Source: Capsicum annuum (taxonomy: Eukaryota; Streptophyta; Magnoliopsida; Solanales; Solanaceae). From it: 64,000 nt of DNA. Made by a program: the position numbers and the translations under genes. Shown here one piece after another: positions 54,178-64,000 of the stretch; positions within the stretch are counted from its first letter, which is position 1; each line of letters starts with the position of its first letter. The DNA lies in contig NW_025861879.1 of the NCBI RefSeq assembly GCF_002878395.1, positions 46,216 to 110,215 of the forward strand, in the 5' to 3' direction. The notes beneath the pieces were generated by a model that saw only the letters and a program-made list of their open reading frames with translations, had not been told where the DNA came from and made no database searches.

Positions 54178-56457
54178 TGTAATGACCCAAGACTACTCTT
54201 TAGTCATTACACGGTGCTGACGATCCCGAGGGACCACAAACTAATTCATGAGTTGGTATCTGCTGCAAACACTGAATGATATAATCATAAATGTGGAAGA
54301 ATACTGACACACCATAAGGTTTAAATAACTGAATGTAAAACTGAAACATAAATCTAGGAAACGACTAGTTGAATCTGATAAAGTATTGATAAATTGAACG
54401 ACTAACTGACTAAAATGTCTAAAAAAGCCATTATGATTAACTGAGAGTTAATGGGACAATCCCCCAACTAACTTTACTGACTACTAAAATAAAGACTTTA
54501 AATAAGATAGTCTATCCTCGGGTGATCAGTACTCACCGCTACTACTGTACTGCTGAAAATCTGAGTTACTAAGTTCGATCTGGGAATTAAGCGCCAGCAC
54601 TTATGATATGAGACATCATAGGGCAAAAGAAAGGTATGCGATCAGTACTTTAAATATACTGGTATACTAAATGAGGTAGGCTAACATACAATGTTTCATT
54701 AATAAGAGTAATGACCTATTTGAATATATATGTAAAGCATGGAATACAGAATAAAGAGAATGAAATCTGTAGATACTGAACATGCTTGAAAATCTATAGA
54801 CACTAAGGAGGCATAACCAAGCATATAACATGAGCTGAGTAAAATTTTTAAACTGAAATACTAAAATTAACTAAAATTTGCACACTTTGGGCAAACAACA
54901 CTAAGACTAAAGAACTGAACTGTAACTGTAATTGAGACTATATCTGAGATTGTGGGAGGTATCATCTAACCTACATTCCCCAATTTGAGCTAATCATCAT
55001 CCAACCTATAAACCTAGTTTGAAGGGTATTAATACCTTGCCATGTGTCCTAAACTGATATCATGTCCAAAGGACTAAGGGTATCAAGCATGAACAGACGA
55101 GTGACCCCTGCGAGATAGTCAAGCCTAATCTGACAGGTGACTATTCATATCTGATGCTGGCTATATAGTTCTAGAGTATAGAGATTTCTACTAATGACTC
55201 TACCTATCTGATGGGGAAGCCGCCATCCCTATACTCGCTTGGTGCTAAATCCTACTCCTAACTGAATGGCACTGAAATCCTAGACTATTTTGAATTTAAC
55301 TGACTGTTCTGATAATCTTCATGATATAATCTGAAGTTATTCTGAAGATACTGAGGTAACATTAATTAAACAGCTATGGTTTTGTGTATTCAAATCCCAG
55401 GACTCAATACAATAGTAATAGCGTGACACCAACACATTGTAGGACATAGCATGAAGACTCTTATTAAATTAATTACTCTTGTTGGGATTTTATCTTACAC
55501 TTATAGTTCTTGTTTTAAAATAATCATAGAATTACCAAAGGGCTTGCATAATTGATATGAAATTATCATGGAAAACACTACGTCATGAATTAATTCAACA
55601 ATGATACCACTAAAAATGCGGAATCGAATAACAACAATAAATTCATTAAAACATTGTATTAAATCAAAGTTCATGGAGATTAATGGATGAAATCATGATT
55701 TAAAAATCAAATAATTTAAAAGGTCATAACTTTATAATATAAAAGGTCACTTGAGATCCATAGATGAAAGGAATCCATATATAAACATCTAACATACCTG
55801 GAATGATTAATTTGGAAGGATTGATGGAGAGCTCTTGAGAAATTGCCTTGAATTTGAGAGCTAGGGTTTCTTGTTCTTGAAAAAGAGTATATTTAATTTT
55901 GTAGAAGAATTGAGTAATGATGACTACTTAGGGTGTTTAGGGGTTAAATTTAATGTTTTAGGTTAATTTAGGCCATGGAAAAAAACCCAAATACCCTTAA
56001 ATGAATTTAAAAATAGATGCTAAAAACTGACCATCCCAATTTTTGGCCTTGGCACGATGCGCCACTATCGCACCAAGCCACTGGAAAAAAGGACAACTGG
56101 GACATGGGCATATGGCACAATGCGCCACTATCGTGGTAAGCCTTGGAATGCCTGTTTGGCCACCTCCGCGATGCGCCATGATTGTAAGAGTCCACTAGTA
56201 GTCGACAATTGTCATTAAGGTTGTCTACGTGATGCACTGAGGGTTAAGATGACAATGTTTTGTGACTAAAAAATAAAATTGCCAGAACTTCTTACCCGAT
56301 TATCTGATTTGGCCGAATTTATATCGTTGGAAAGCTAATTGAATTTCCTACATAATGGAAGGCTCTAATTGAAAAATAATGAGCATTTCAAAAATTTCTT
56401 ATATGAATACTCAAGCAGTGGGACATAGACTATGTTAGGGAAATACGGGTTGTTACA
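54178..56457 (-). repeat. LTR 3 of tandem B
   Basis: 2280 bp; TGTAATGACCCAAGACTAC to GGGTTGTTACA. It is the outer 5' LTR in minus-strand sense. 60-bp units at about 56040-56280 include GGCACGATGCGCCACTATCG. GTTAT (56458-56462) follows as the target duplication. Confidence 0.9.
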
Positions 56458-57030
56458 GTTATCAATGAAGACTATGACAAACATGTCCTAGTACTTCTTG
56501 AACACTCGGTTCATCAAGTCCATGAAGGCTTCTGGGATATTTGTGAAACCAAAGGACATGATTAGAAACTCAAATGACCATACTGAGTTCTGAAAACTAT
56601 TTTTGGAATGTAACATTCTCTGACTCTGAGTTGATGATTTCTGGATTTGAGGTCTATCTTAGAAAATTAACTGGCACCCTGAAGTTAGTCGAACAAGTCA
56701 TTAATTCTAGGACGTGGGTATTTGTACTTGATTGTGACTTTGTTCAACTAACGGTGGTCGATAAACATTCTTAGAGAACCGTCTTTCTTACCCACGACCA
56801 AAACAGGTGTGCCCCACTGGAAAATGCTAGTTCTAATGAATCCCTTATCTAGGAGATATTTCAACTATTTTTTCAACCATTTGAGTTTGGTTGGAGCCAT
56901 TATATATGGAAGAATAGAGATAGGCTAGGTATTTGGAAGAAGATCTATTCCGAAGTCAATTTCCCTTTTGGGAGAAACTTCGAGAAAATTTTTAAGGAAC
57001 AGATTTAAAAATTCCCTCACTACCAAAACT
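56458..57030 (-). pseudogene. N-terminal part of reverse transcriptase of element H
   Basis: Continues from 40556. Minus-strand blocks: VFVIVFID at the insertion point, NRVFKKY, MDLM-like, MSFGFTNIPEAFMDLM-like near 56530, KVQVPTSY-like, [22 protein letters not shown] near 56790, [14 protein letters not shown] near 56825, LLDKGFIR near 56850, and MAPTKLK near 56900. Several stops. The FIDD box itself is interrupted by tandem B. Confidence 0.8.
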
Positions 57031-57560
57031 AACTCAAAATTTTGGAGTATCAGATTTGAGTATTTGACTTAGACAAGATGATAAATACACATTTTTGATA
57101 TCATTTTACTCGCTCTAAGTTACGAAACAAGCTAACCCCTAAGAGTTGTAGTACTACCCCTCCATTCAAGGACTGGTTCATTTTGAAACTAGAAATGAAC
57201 TAGTTTTTTTCTACAATCAAATGAACCATAACATAAGTGGAGCCAATCCATACTGAGAAAAACATCAAAATCTGACATCTCTAACTCCATGAGAACAACT
57301 GAAGTAACTTTCTAAGACACTGTAATCGAGCAGATTGTGTATGCCCACTGGGCTACAATAGAGACATATATTGGGGTAGACACTTAAAAGGGTTCTGCTA
57401 AAATATCTGGACTGACACCGAACTCAGCAGCTATATAAAGGGTTACAAAAGAAAGAGATGCTCCAAGGTCCAGTAAAGCTTAAACATATAAATGGAAGAC
57501 CTGTAATGTACTAGTTACCACGCTAGTAGAATTTTACTAATCCTATCGAGAATAAAGTAC
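57031..57560 (-). pseudogene. Protease of element H
   Basis: Minus strand near 57455-57480 gives ALLDLGASLSF: Asp and Gly-Ala are kept, with Leu at the variable position. VVTVLQVFHLYV precedes it. VLMELEMSDFDVFLSM-like sequence follows near 57280. Stops are present on both sides. Confidence 0.78.
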
Positions 57561-58580
57561 ATACAATTTATTTTGACGTTTACCACTGGTGGCACTGGAA
57601 GCGGCAGCCTACTGAGTTGGACGACCGAACAGAATTGCGGGACGACTAGACAGACCCTGCTGACCGCTCATTGGCCAATACCTAATTCAGTAGTCTGGCT
57701 TGCCACACCTAAAACATACATCACTACCATCTCTACAAATACCCTGATAGTTTCTACCATATCACAGAGAACGAGGATTTGTACAACTACTGCTTACACT
57801 ACTTTAGAACTTAGAGCCTGGTGCTTTATCCCTATTATTATTTCTAAATTTTGGTACTGGGGAACTAGCTAAAGATTGAGCTGGGACTAAAGATTTTTGA
57901 TGGAATTGAGGATGATTACCACCTTTTGACTTTGGATGAATAAAATTAAAGCTACCTGTTCAAGCCTGCTTGCTCTCTCTCTCCTTCTCCTTATTCTTCT
58001 GTTCATTGATCTATTGATCATGGACCATAAGCCTAGATATGTCCATATCCTTAATTAACATTGTAGTCCTACACTACTTGACCGTACTGTCATATACCCT
58101 AGACATAAACTTGCTCATCCTAGACTGCTATCAGCTACCACATGAGGAGAATACCTAGCTAGTTGAGTAAACTTAGGGAATACTTCTTCACACTCACGTT
58201 TCCCTGCCTCAAGTTGATAAAATCTAAAACATTAGCTTCCCTCAGCTCCAGTAGGAAGAATCTATCTAAGAAGGTTGTAGAAAACTCTTCCCACTCTAAA
58301 GGCCCTGCATCTGTGCCTCTATCCCTTTCTACTCTTAAACCAGGTATGGGCTACATCTTGTATCTAATAAGCAGTCAATTCAACACTCCTACTAGAAGTC
58401 ATCACCATGACATATGTTACCTTCTGAACCATGTCTATCAATTCCTGCAGATCCTCTTTAGATTTGGATCCCCAAAATAGAGGAGGATTCATTTGGGTAA
58501 AGTCTCAAATTCTAGCTACGACAGTATTGGCCACTGGATTGGCCAGAATAGCAGCTTGCTGAATATTCTGAGCTGCTACA
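57561..58580 (-). pseudogene. Gag of element H, N terminus deleted
   Basis: Blocks read leftwards from 58580: AAQNIQQAAILANPVANTVV-like near 58550, MNPPLFWGSKSKEDLQELID-like near 58450, EWEEFSTTFLDRFFLLELRE-like near 58260, then the zinc-knuckle region near 57690-57790. At about 58580 the text jumps from CTGAGCTGCTACA to GACAGAGAGTTT, which in internal 2 of B are about 140 bp apart. The first 45 or so codons and the start ATG are therefore missing. Confidence 0.8.
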
Positions 58581-58756
58581 GACAGAGAGTTTAACATGAG
58601 ATCACTCTCAGTAGCACGACATAAACACTAAAATAAGGGAAACTTTTCCTAAAATGCCTTATAGACTTTTGTTCATAAGTATGGCGCACTTCACACTCAT
58701 GAGAAGAGTCTACTAAACGTGGATTTTCAGACTTCCTAGGACACTTTAAAACCTTA

Positions 58757-58769
58757 GGCTCTGATACCA
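58757..58769 (-). other. Primer-binding site of element H
   Basis: Minus strand TGGTATCAGAGCC, a perfect tRNA-Met primer site; four bases from the LTR. Confidence 0.9.
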
Positions 58770-58773
58770 AGTT

Positions 58774-61233
58774 TTTAAAGCCCTGAGAGTACACCCTAGG
58801 TGTCACACGGTGCTTATAGTACTGAGGGACCACAATTAAACCGATGAGTTGGTACCTGCTGTGAGCACTAAATAAAATTGATAATAATAGATCATATGTG
58901 GAATTTAACTGAGAAATGCCATAAAGTTTTAAATTAAGGTTCTGTTCAAGTCTATAAAATATATTTGAGAATACTGATATAACTTCTTATAATGACAATT
59001 GAAAAAACTGGACTGAATAACTGTCTGTACTAGTCTTGAAAGCCTCTAATGATTGACTATAGAGTTGTTGGGATAAACCCCCAACTAACTTCGAATGTAT
59101 AGGAAATGCTTAAACTGATGAAATAACTGAGATAAATAAACCATGTCCACAAAGTATGAGGACTCACCACAGCTACATCTGATAATCTGGTGAGTCCATG
59201 CGCGATCCGGGAACTGAGAGTCTCATCCTATGATATGATATATCATAGCGCAAGAAACGAGTATGTGATCAATACTTTAAATATACTGGTATGCTAAATA
59301 AGGTAGGCTGATATGCATGGTTTTATGTACATAAGTAATAACTGGCTGAATGTATAACATGAAGTACTATATAGAATACATGAAATCTGTAAAGACAGAG
59401 AATGCATAACCAAGCATAAATATGTTCTTTATATAATCTGTAAACTGAAATACTTAGTACTTATACCTGAATAACTAATATCTGTATGCTATGGTAAAGA
59501 AAAAACTAAAACTGAATTACCTAGCTGATTACTGGACTGGGATTGTGAGAGCTATTATCTAACTGACATGCCCAAATAAGAAATTTAGGGTCCAACATAT
59601 TACCCAGTTGGAATGATGTTAGTACTGTGCCACGAGTACTAACACTGGCTGTGTGGATCCATTAAAGTGTTGTCCCGAAGGACTAAGGGTCACCCTCAAC
59701 TGGCAGGGCCTTAATGATATATGTGTCAATGCTCAAATGGCAAGTTAATGTCTCAACCTACACTAGCTACATAGTTCTGGAATACAGGGACTGCTACTAA
59801 AGGTCATACCTTTAACTGGCAGGTGAGCCCCCATCCCTGGGTTCGCTCGGTGCTAAATCCTACTTACAACTGAACTATTCTAAGTTTAACTGATAATGAT
59901 AACTGACTTAACTGATATTGCTCATAACATGTCTGAAACTAATCTAAAGATACTGAGGCTAAGTAAACAGATAAGTTGTCGGGTATTCATATCCCCCAGG
60001 ACTCTATAGAAATAATAGCAAAATATTACTACAACTATAAGGACATAATATGAAAGCATTTATTCAAAATTCATTCTTGTTGGCATTTCATAAAACACTT
60101 GATATGCATAGTGTAAGTTAAGCATGAAATTGTGTAAAGCTTATAGTAATAGCATGATTTCAACATCAACATCACTAATTAAGGTTTAATCAGCAAATAA
60201 CATTATTCAAATGTGTGGGGTTTAATAACAATAATAATTTCGTGTAAACAAGGTATAGAATGAAGATTCATGGGAATTCATGGTTAAAAATCATAATAAC
60301 TTGTAAAAATCATAACTCTCAATTTAAAATTAGATACTTGGGCTCCATGGGTGAAAAGGGACCCATGGATAAACATTTAACATACCTCAATTGGTGAATT
60401 GAGAAAGTTCTTGATCAATTCTTACAGCTTGATCTTGAATGTTGGATGAGTTGGGGTTGTTTCTTAAAAGAGGACTACTTTAATTTGAGAGGATTGTGAA
60501 ATAATGAACAAATAATGCTCTCTTGGGACTTAAATCCCATGTTTGGGCTGAATGGGGTGAAGGGAAAAGGACTTAAATGCCCTTTGAAATTAAAACTCAG
60601 ACCAGGAACTAAAAATCCTGATTAAGACCTTTGGCACGATGATGTACAATTGCATCGGGCCACTAGAAAAGGACAATCCTTATTTTGTCCAACGACGCGA
60701 TGCGGTGCTATCGCGTTACGCCACTGGAAACGGACAATTTCGAATTGATATCTTGGTTCAATGTGGTGCCATTGCGGTGCCTTAGAAATATAAAATTTCC
60801 ACTTGGTGTGACACGATGATATTGCGGTGATCTATTGGAAAAGGACGAACATAATTTTGGCCATCACCGCAGTGCGGCCTTATGGCATTGGGCTATTGTT
60901 TTTCACTAAAATTGCCATAACTTCTCACCCATGTATCAGACTTAGGAGAAATTTATATCGTTGGAATGCTAATTCAATTTCCTACAATTTTGATGGACTT
61001 GATCTGAAAAATTCTTAGTAGATAAAAAGATATGTTCATTTGAAGTTGACTAAAGCAACATTCCTCTGAAAAACTTAATCGGTAAGGAATATTTTGATCC
61101 GTCTAATAGCTGAGAGGTTTTTGAGGCCTTAATATACATATAACTCACTTAAAAACTACCAAAGAACTATAATATACTTTGAATGATCTTAGAACATGGT
61201 TCTAATGTAGGTTTGGATTTTTGGGGTATTACA
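58774..61233 (-). repeat. 5' LTR of element H
   Basis: 2460 bp, from TTAAAGCCCTGAG (the expected TG has become TT) to GGGGTATTACA. 60-bp GC-rich units span about 60630-60890; unit 2 contains a perfect hairpin CGCGAT-GCGGTGCT-ATCGCG at 60696-60715. Confidence 0.88.
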
Positions 61234-61740
61234 CACACAATACCATCAACTAAATCAACGAAACGGATGCCTAGTCTAGCAAGCTGAGGAACTTCCTAGG
61301 CTAGCCTCTTCTTATAATTTTCAAATTGAGCAACACTAGCCATGGATAATCTACTGAGGGAATCTTCCACTACATTGGCCTTTCTCGGATGATACAAAAC
61401 ACTTATGTTGCAGTATTTCAACAACTCTAGCCACCTCCTGTGACGCAAGTTCAAATCTTTCTGCAAAAATAAATACTGTAAGCTCTTGTGGACTCTGAAC
61501 ACATCAACATATACCCCATACAATTAATGCCTCCTAATTCATAAGGCAAACACAGCAGCTGCTAGTTCGAGATCATGAGTTGGGTAATACTTTTCATGAG
61601 GTTTAACCTGCCTGGAGGCATAGGCTATAACCTTACCCTTCTGCATCAAAACACACCCCAAACAGCCTCTAGAAGCATTAGAGTATACAACAAACCCATC
61701 TGAACCATCCCGTAATATTATGATTGGGGTTGTGGTGAGT
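61234..61740 (-). pseudogene. RNase H of element I
   Basis: Open stretch 61296-61523: MYGVYVDVFRVHKSLQYLFL, DLNLRHRRWLELLKYCNISV, ANVVEDSLSRLSMAS. TDHKSL reads RVHKSL, so that Asp is lost; the Asp in EDSLSR is kept. Upstream pieces [24 protein letters not shown] near 61600 and [24 protein letters not shown] near 61650 are readable; there the first Asp is Asn. Confidence 0.82.
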
Positions 61741-62560
61741 CAAGTCTTCAACTCCTGAAAAAACTTTTCATAAGCATCTGACCACTAGAACTTGACTTTC
61801 TTTTGAGTCAATCTAGACATAAGGGATGCAATATATGAAAACCCTTCAACAAACTATTGGTAATAGCATTAAAAACCCAAGAAATTCCAAATATCTGATA
61901 GAGAGATGTGTCTAGGCCAGTTTCTTACTGCTTTGGTCTTTTGAGGATCAATTCTAATTCCATCACCAGAAATAACGTGTCCAAGGAAAGCTACTGACCA
62001 TAGCAAAAATTTGTATTTGTTGAATTTGGAAAACAATTGATAGGTTCTAAGAGTCTATAATACTATTTTGAGATGGTCTACATGATCGTTTTCATTACGA
62101 GAATAAACAAGGATGTCATCAATGAAGACTATGATGAACATGTCCAAGTACTATTTTAACACTCGGTTCATAAAGTCCATAAAGGTTGGTTGGTAATTTT
62201 TGAGACCAAATCATATGACTAAAAACTCCAAATGACCATACTGGTTTGGAAAGCTGTTTTCAAATGTCACATTCTTTTACTCTGAGATGATGATAGTTGG
62301 ATCTGAGGTCTATCTTAGAAAAGTAACTGGCATACTGAAGTTGGTGGAACAAGTCATCTACTCTATGAAGTGGGTATTTACTCTTGATTGTGACTTTTTT
62401 TAACTGAAAGTAGTCGATGGAAATCCTAAGAGAACAATCTTTCGTACGCACAAAAATGTCTGGTGCAACCCAAGGAGAGATACAAGCCTCATGAATCCCT
62501 TATCTAGGAGGTCTTTTAAATCTTTGAGTTCGGCTGGAGCCATTTGTTATGGTAGGATAA
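61741..62560 (-). pseudogene. Reverse transcriptase of element I
   Basis: The catalytic FIDD box is intact at 62115-62126, within [12 protein letters not shown]. Open stretch 62260-62451 holds [33 protein letters not shown] and [20 protein letters not shown] with the first Asp. The fingers end at MAPAELKDLKDLL-like sequence near 62540, where a deletion of a few codons is seen. Frameshifts separate the parts. Confidence 0.85.
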
Positions 62561-63190
62561 AAATAGTTTGGGCATCTGGAAGAAGGTCTATTTTGAAGTC
62601 AATTTCCCATTAGGGGGAATTTTGGGAGGATCTCTAGGGAACACATCTAAAAATTCCCTTGCAAATGGAATTGACTCAAGATTAGGCATCTCGAAACTAG
62701 AGTCTTTAACCCACACAAGATGATAGATACATCCCTTGGATATCATTTTTCTCTCTTTAAGGTATGAAACAAGATGACCCCTAGGAGATATGGTAATACA
62801 CCTCCACTCAATGAATCAATTATTTGGAAATTCGAAGTAGACAATTCTATTTCTACAATCAACTGAAGCATAGCATGAATGGAGCCAATCCATGAAAATA
62901 TGATGTCAAAATCAGTCATCTCTAGTTCTATAAGGTCTATTGATATGACTTTCTGAGATCATGTAATCGGGAAATTTTTATATACCCGCCTTGCTATGAT
63001 TGACTAACCCATTGGGGTAGATACTAAGAAATGATCTATTAAGGTTTTGGGACTGACTCCGAAGTTGACCGCTATATAAGGAGTTTTAAAAAAAAGAAAA
63101 GCTCCAGTGTCAAGTAAAGCATAAACATATAAATAAAAGATTTGTAATGTACCAGTAACCACATCAGAAGAACTTTCTTGATTCTGTCGG
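62561..63190 (-). pseudogene. Protease and linker of element I
   Basis: The active site at 63101-63118 on the minus strand reads LLDTGA, the canonical D-T-G form. The other Tekay-like copies here have DPGA, DPRA or DLGA. LIELEMTDFDIIFSWIGS-like sequence follows near 62910, and the linker DVFPRDPPKIP-like near 62630. Frameshifts occur at the A-run 63089-63095. Confidence 0.78.
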
Positions 63191-64000
63191 GTGTGAAGTG
63201 CATAGAGCCTATTTAGGCTCTACACACTGGTGACACTAGAAGTGGCCCCCTGCTGAGATGGGTGACCGGACTAAACTGAGAGACTATTATTTTGACTCTG
63301 CAGACCTGCCTGTGGATATTTTTTCATTTTATAACCTGGTTTGCCATACCCAAAACATACATCGCTGACAACTTTACAAATACCATGGTGGTTCCTACCA
63401 CATTTCTAGCAAAGAGTATTTGTTCGAGCACTGTGCACTACCCTGAGATTTAGAGACTGGAGCCCTATCCTTATTGTCATTCTTGAATTTGGACATTGGT
63501 GCACTAGCCAAAGACAGAACTTTGACTAAAGATTTCAGGTATAACTGAGGACGGTTACCACTCTTTGATTTTGGCTGAGTAAAATTAAAGCTACCTATCC
63601 TAGCCTTCTTGTTCTCTCTCTCTCCTTAATCTTTTCCTCCTTTATGTATTATGCATAGACCATAAGCCTAGATAAGTCTATTTTCTTAATCAGCATTACG
63701 GTCCTACACTTCTTGACCACAATATCAAATATCCAAGACACAAACTTGCTCATCCTAGACCTGTTGTAAGCTACCACATGAGGAGCATACCTTTCCAGCT
63801 GAGTAAACTTGAGGGAATACTATTTAACACTCATGTTACCCTATTTCAGGTTAATACACTCTAACACCTTATCCTCCCTCAAATCCAATGGGAAGAATCA
63901 ATCTAAGAAGGTAGTAGCAAACTTCTCCCATTTTATAGGCCCACCCTCTGTGCCCCTATCCCCTTTTCACTGCTTAAACCAAGTATGAGCACATCTTGTA
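63191..64000 (-). pseudogene. Gag of element I, partial
   Basis: Zinc-knuckle region at 63330-63430: Cys codons of two knuckles are readable (CRNHHGICKVVSDVCFGYGK-like; one Cys has become Tyr). The linker KSGNRPQLYLKSLVKVLSLA-like lies near 63540, and the capsid runs to the window end: MSKFVSWIFD-like near 63740, YAPHVVAYNRSRMSK-like near 63770, and EWEKFATTFLD-like near 63920. The N terminus lies outside the window. Confidence 0.78.

Larger units (their letters stand above)
40557..56457 (-). mobile_element. Tandem B: three-LTR, two-body Tekay-like retrotransposon array
   Basis: Genomic order: LTR 1 (40557-42873), internal 1 (42874-46817), LTR 2 (46818-49128), internal 2 (49129-54177), LTR 3 (54178-56457). 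On the minus strand it reads LTR 3, gag-pol, shared LTR 2, gag-pol, LTR 1. All three LTRs begin TGT(A/T)ATGA and end in TTACA in genomic direction. A single near-perfect target duplication flanks the whole array, and no duplication lies at inner borders. That supports one insertion unit made tandem by recombination rather than two independent insertions. Confidence 0.85.
34219..61233 (-). mobile_element. Element H: minus-strand Tekay-like retrotransposon split by J and B
   Basis: Pieces in genomic order: 3' LTR 34219-35461; polypurine tract, chromodomain, integrase and RNase H 35462-37627; solo LTR J inserted 37628-40143; reverse transcriptase end 40144-40556; tandem B inserted 40557-56457; rest of reverse transcriptase, protease and gag 56458-58756; primer-binding site 58757-58769; 5' LTR 58774-61233. 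Removing J restores a continuous match to the paralogous region of element I around 61690. Removing B restores continuity at the catalytic box. H is inserted in element I. Confidence 0.85.
61234..64000 (-). mobile_element. Element I: minus-strand Tekay-like retrotransposon, partial, runs off the window
   Basis: Contains RNase H, reverse transcriptase, protease and part of gag. Its integrase side is not present to the left of H, so it was removed with the rearrangement at 34126-34218 or earlier. It is the oldest layer of the right-hand nest, because H interrupts its RNase H to integrase linker. Confidence 0.8.

Noticed and set aside
57573..57872. 99-codon plus-strand open frame with Thr-rich sequence.
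   Set aside because: Antisense of the gag zinc-knuckle region of H; no domain.
1..64000. Host genes, tRNA or rRNA genes, CRISPR, or a defence-type gene cluster.
   Set aside because: No candidate survived: all readable peptides belong to Ty3/gypsy gag, pol or chromodomain.

Overview
The window looks like pericentromeric or other repeat-rich heterochromatin of a flowering plant, most likely a member of the Solanaceae. The evidence is the sequence style: AT-rich DNA, no long open reading frame, and wall-to-wall Ty3/gypsy LTR retrotransposons. Their gag, integrase and C-terminal chromodomain peptides are of the Tekay (Del) chromovirus type familiar to me from tomato, potato and pepper. The family assignment is my own reading of conserved peptides; no search was run. 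I found no host protein gene, tRNA, rRNA, CRISPR array or bacterial-style operon.

Layout. 1-1227: AT-rich sequence without a gene. 1228-3372: 5'-truncated Tekay-like pol (+), in fragments. 3373-3895: an LTR-like tail with a TATA box and a tRNA-Met-type primer-binding site. 5080-9414: an Athila-like element (+) with gag and protease remnants followed directly by the post-pol stem-loop region, so RT, RNase H and integrase are missing. 9415-26596: an old Tekay-like element on the minus strand, now three LTRs head to tail (D, E, F) plus a piece of pol. LTR E is split by a complete plus-strand Tekay-like element C (13316-22740, two LTRs, near-matching 5-bp target duplication). The pol piece is cut by a second plus-strand element G (26597-34125), whose 3' LTR is broken after about 80 bp. 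34126-34218 is filler DNA at a rearranged junction.

34219-61233 is a minus-strand Tekay-like element H. It is opened by a solo LTR J (37628-40143) and by a 15.9-kb insertion B (40557-56457). B has three LTRs and two internal regions and is flanked by a 4-of-5 target duplication. H itself sits inside another minus-strand element I (61234 to the window end and beyond). The inferred order of insertion is I, then H, then B and J on the right; the D/E/F element, then C and G on the left.

Each complete element would work in the usual way: a 5' LTR promoter, tRNA-Met-type priming, then gag, protease, reverse transcriptase, RNase H, integrase and chromodomain in one polyprotein, then a polypurine tract and 3' LTR. 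None looks autonomous: every coding region has stops, frameshifts, deletions or lost catalytic residues. The parts most worth a second look are the three-LTR tandem B, the LTR-LTR-LTR array D-E-F, the 60-bp GC-rich hairpin minisatellite inside LTRs, and the pol-less Athila derivative. I do not see a convincing undescribed cellular system here.
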